From Cyanothece sp. UBA12306 (GTDB lineage Bacteria; Cyanobacteriota; Cyanobacteriia; Cyanobacteriales; Microcystaceae), in the NCBI GenBank assembly GCA_003448685.1, contig DLXW01000354.1:1-6059 (forward strand): a DNA stretch of 6,059 nt. Direction: 5' to 3'. A model generated the notes under the pieces. It searched no databases. It saw only the letters and a list, made by a program, of their open reading frames with translations, and had not been told where the DNA came from. Every line of letters begins with the position of its first letter. Positions within the stretch are counted from its first letter, which is position 1. Below are positions 5,906 through 6,059 of this stretch, piece after piece. Made by a program: the position numbers and the translations under genes.

Positions 5906-5941
5906 AATCCCTAATTTCTGACCTAGAGATTGGGGATTTTT
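5906..5941 (+). terminator. Rho-independent terminator of petJ
   Basis: AATCCCTAAT (5906-5915) pairs with ATTGGGGATT (5929-5938) with one T-G wobble. TTCT (5916-5919) pairs with AGAG (5925-5928), also with one wobble. This gives a 14-bp stem and a five-base GACCT loop, running directly into TTTTT (5937-5941). It starts 25 bases after the petJ stop. The minus strand does not carry the matching T-run, so it appears one-directional. Confidence 0.88.
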
Positions 5942-5951
5942 GTATGATATC

Positions 5952-6059
5952 TTAATATAGCAGTCGCCAAGGTCGTTGGGACAGAAATTGGCTCTTAAAC
6001 CCTTGTCCCAAGCGAGTTTTACTTGGAGACTTCTGTACGGGCTTAATATTATTAAGCCC
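5952..6059 (-). CDS. Possible 3' end of a minus-strand gene, cut by the window edge
   Basis: The minus strand is open for 35 codons from the right edge to TAA at 5954-5952, ending QFLSQRPWRLLY. A gene converging on petJ would fit the layout, and this stretch is less AT-rich than the other spacers. However, it overlaps two palindromes (5976-6011 and 6039-6059), I recognise no family, and an open run of this length can arise by chance. Repeat DNA is the main alternative. Confidence 0.2.
   Translation of the reverse strand, partial: GLNNIKPVQKSPSKTRLGQGFKSQFLSQRPWRLLY
5976..6011. repeat. Inverted repeat TTGGGACA / TGTCCCAA
   Basis: TTGGGACA (5976-5983) and TGTCCCAA (6004-6011) are exact 8-bp reverse complements around a 20-base interior, which itself has GG/CC (5990-5991 with 6000-6001) able to pair. 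No T-run follows the right arm closely. It may be part of a dispersed repeat or a structured RNA element. Confidence 0.5.
6039..6059. repeat. Perfect 21-base palindrome at the window edge, probably the left part of a longer palindromic repeat
   Basis: GGGCTTAATA and TATTAAGCCC are exact reverse complements around a single central T. The left flank is TGTAC. If the palindrome continues, the bases just past the window should read GTACA, giving an element like the small palindromic repeats scattered through cyanobacterial spacers. The window ends exactly at the right arm, so its full size is unknown. Confidence 0.65.

Noticed and set aside
1..6059. CRISPR array, tRNA, rRNA, toxin-antitoxin pair or other new multi-gene system
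   Set aside because: No spaced direct-repeat array, cloverleaf-like sequence or paired small genes were seen, and every well-supported gene belongs to a known family.

Overview
The window is AT-rich and almost certainly comes from a cyanobacterium, most likely a unicellular Crocosphaera/Cyanothece-like lineage. The evidence is a textbook photosynthetic cytochrome c6 gene (petJ), one exact HIP1 octamer (GCGATCGC), a secreted haem peroxidase with a PEP-CTERM-like tail, and short heptamer and palindromic repeats of the kind common in cyanobacterial spacers. The species assignment is inference.

Layout, left to right. (1) pckA, ATP-dependent phosphoenolpyruvate carboxykinase, lies on the minus strand (1874 to 171). 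It has a strong Shine-Dalgarno sequence and natural start, but an in-frame TAA at codon 38. (2) A spacer of about 600 bases, very AT-rich, separates it from the next gene, which is divergent. It holds candidate promoters and two inverted repeats but no gene. (3) An animal-type haem peroxidase gene lies on the plus strand (2484-4217), with signal peptide, complete catalytic residues and a PEP-CTERM-like tail. An in-frame TAG cuts it at codon 376. (4) A short convergent spacer carries AATCCAA heptamer repeats. (5) A gene on the minus strand (5355-4402) encodes a YqeY-domain protein with an unusual N-terminal extension of about 165 residues. (6) petJ lies on the plus strand (5542-5880) with a clear SD and an excellent intrinsic terminator. 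(7) The last 110 bases are rich in palindromes and are cut by the window edge.

The genes do not form an operon: each is oriented against its neighbour. Metabolically the window touches gluconeogenesis (pckA), extracellular peroxide chemistry (peroxidase), a poorly understood tRNA-amidotransferase-related domain (YqeY) and lumenal electron transfer (petJ).

The most notable observation is that two adjacent, divergently transcribed genes each carry one premature stop, while the rest of each frame stays open and conserved. This suggests recent inactivation (relaxed selection or genome erosion, as in cyanobacterial endosymbionts), sequencing or assembly error, or less likely tolerated readthrough or re-initiation. 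I see no CRISPR array, tRNA, rRNA or complete mobile element, and no convincing new multi-gene system.
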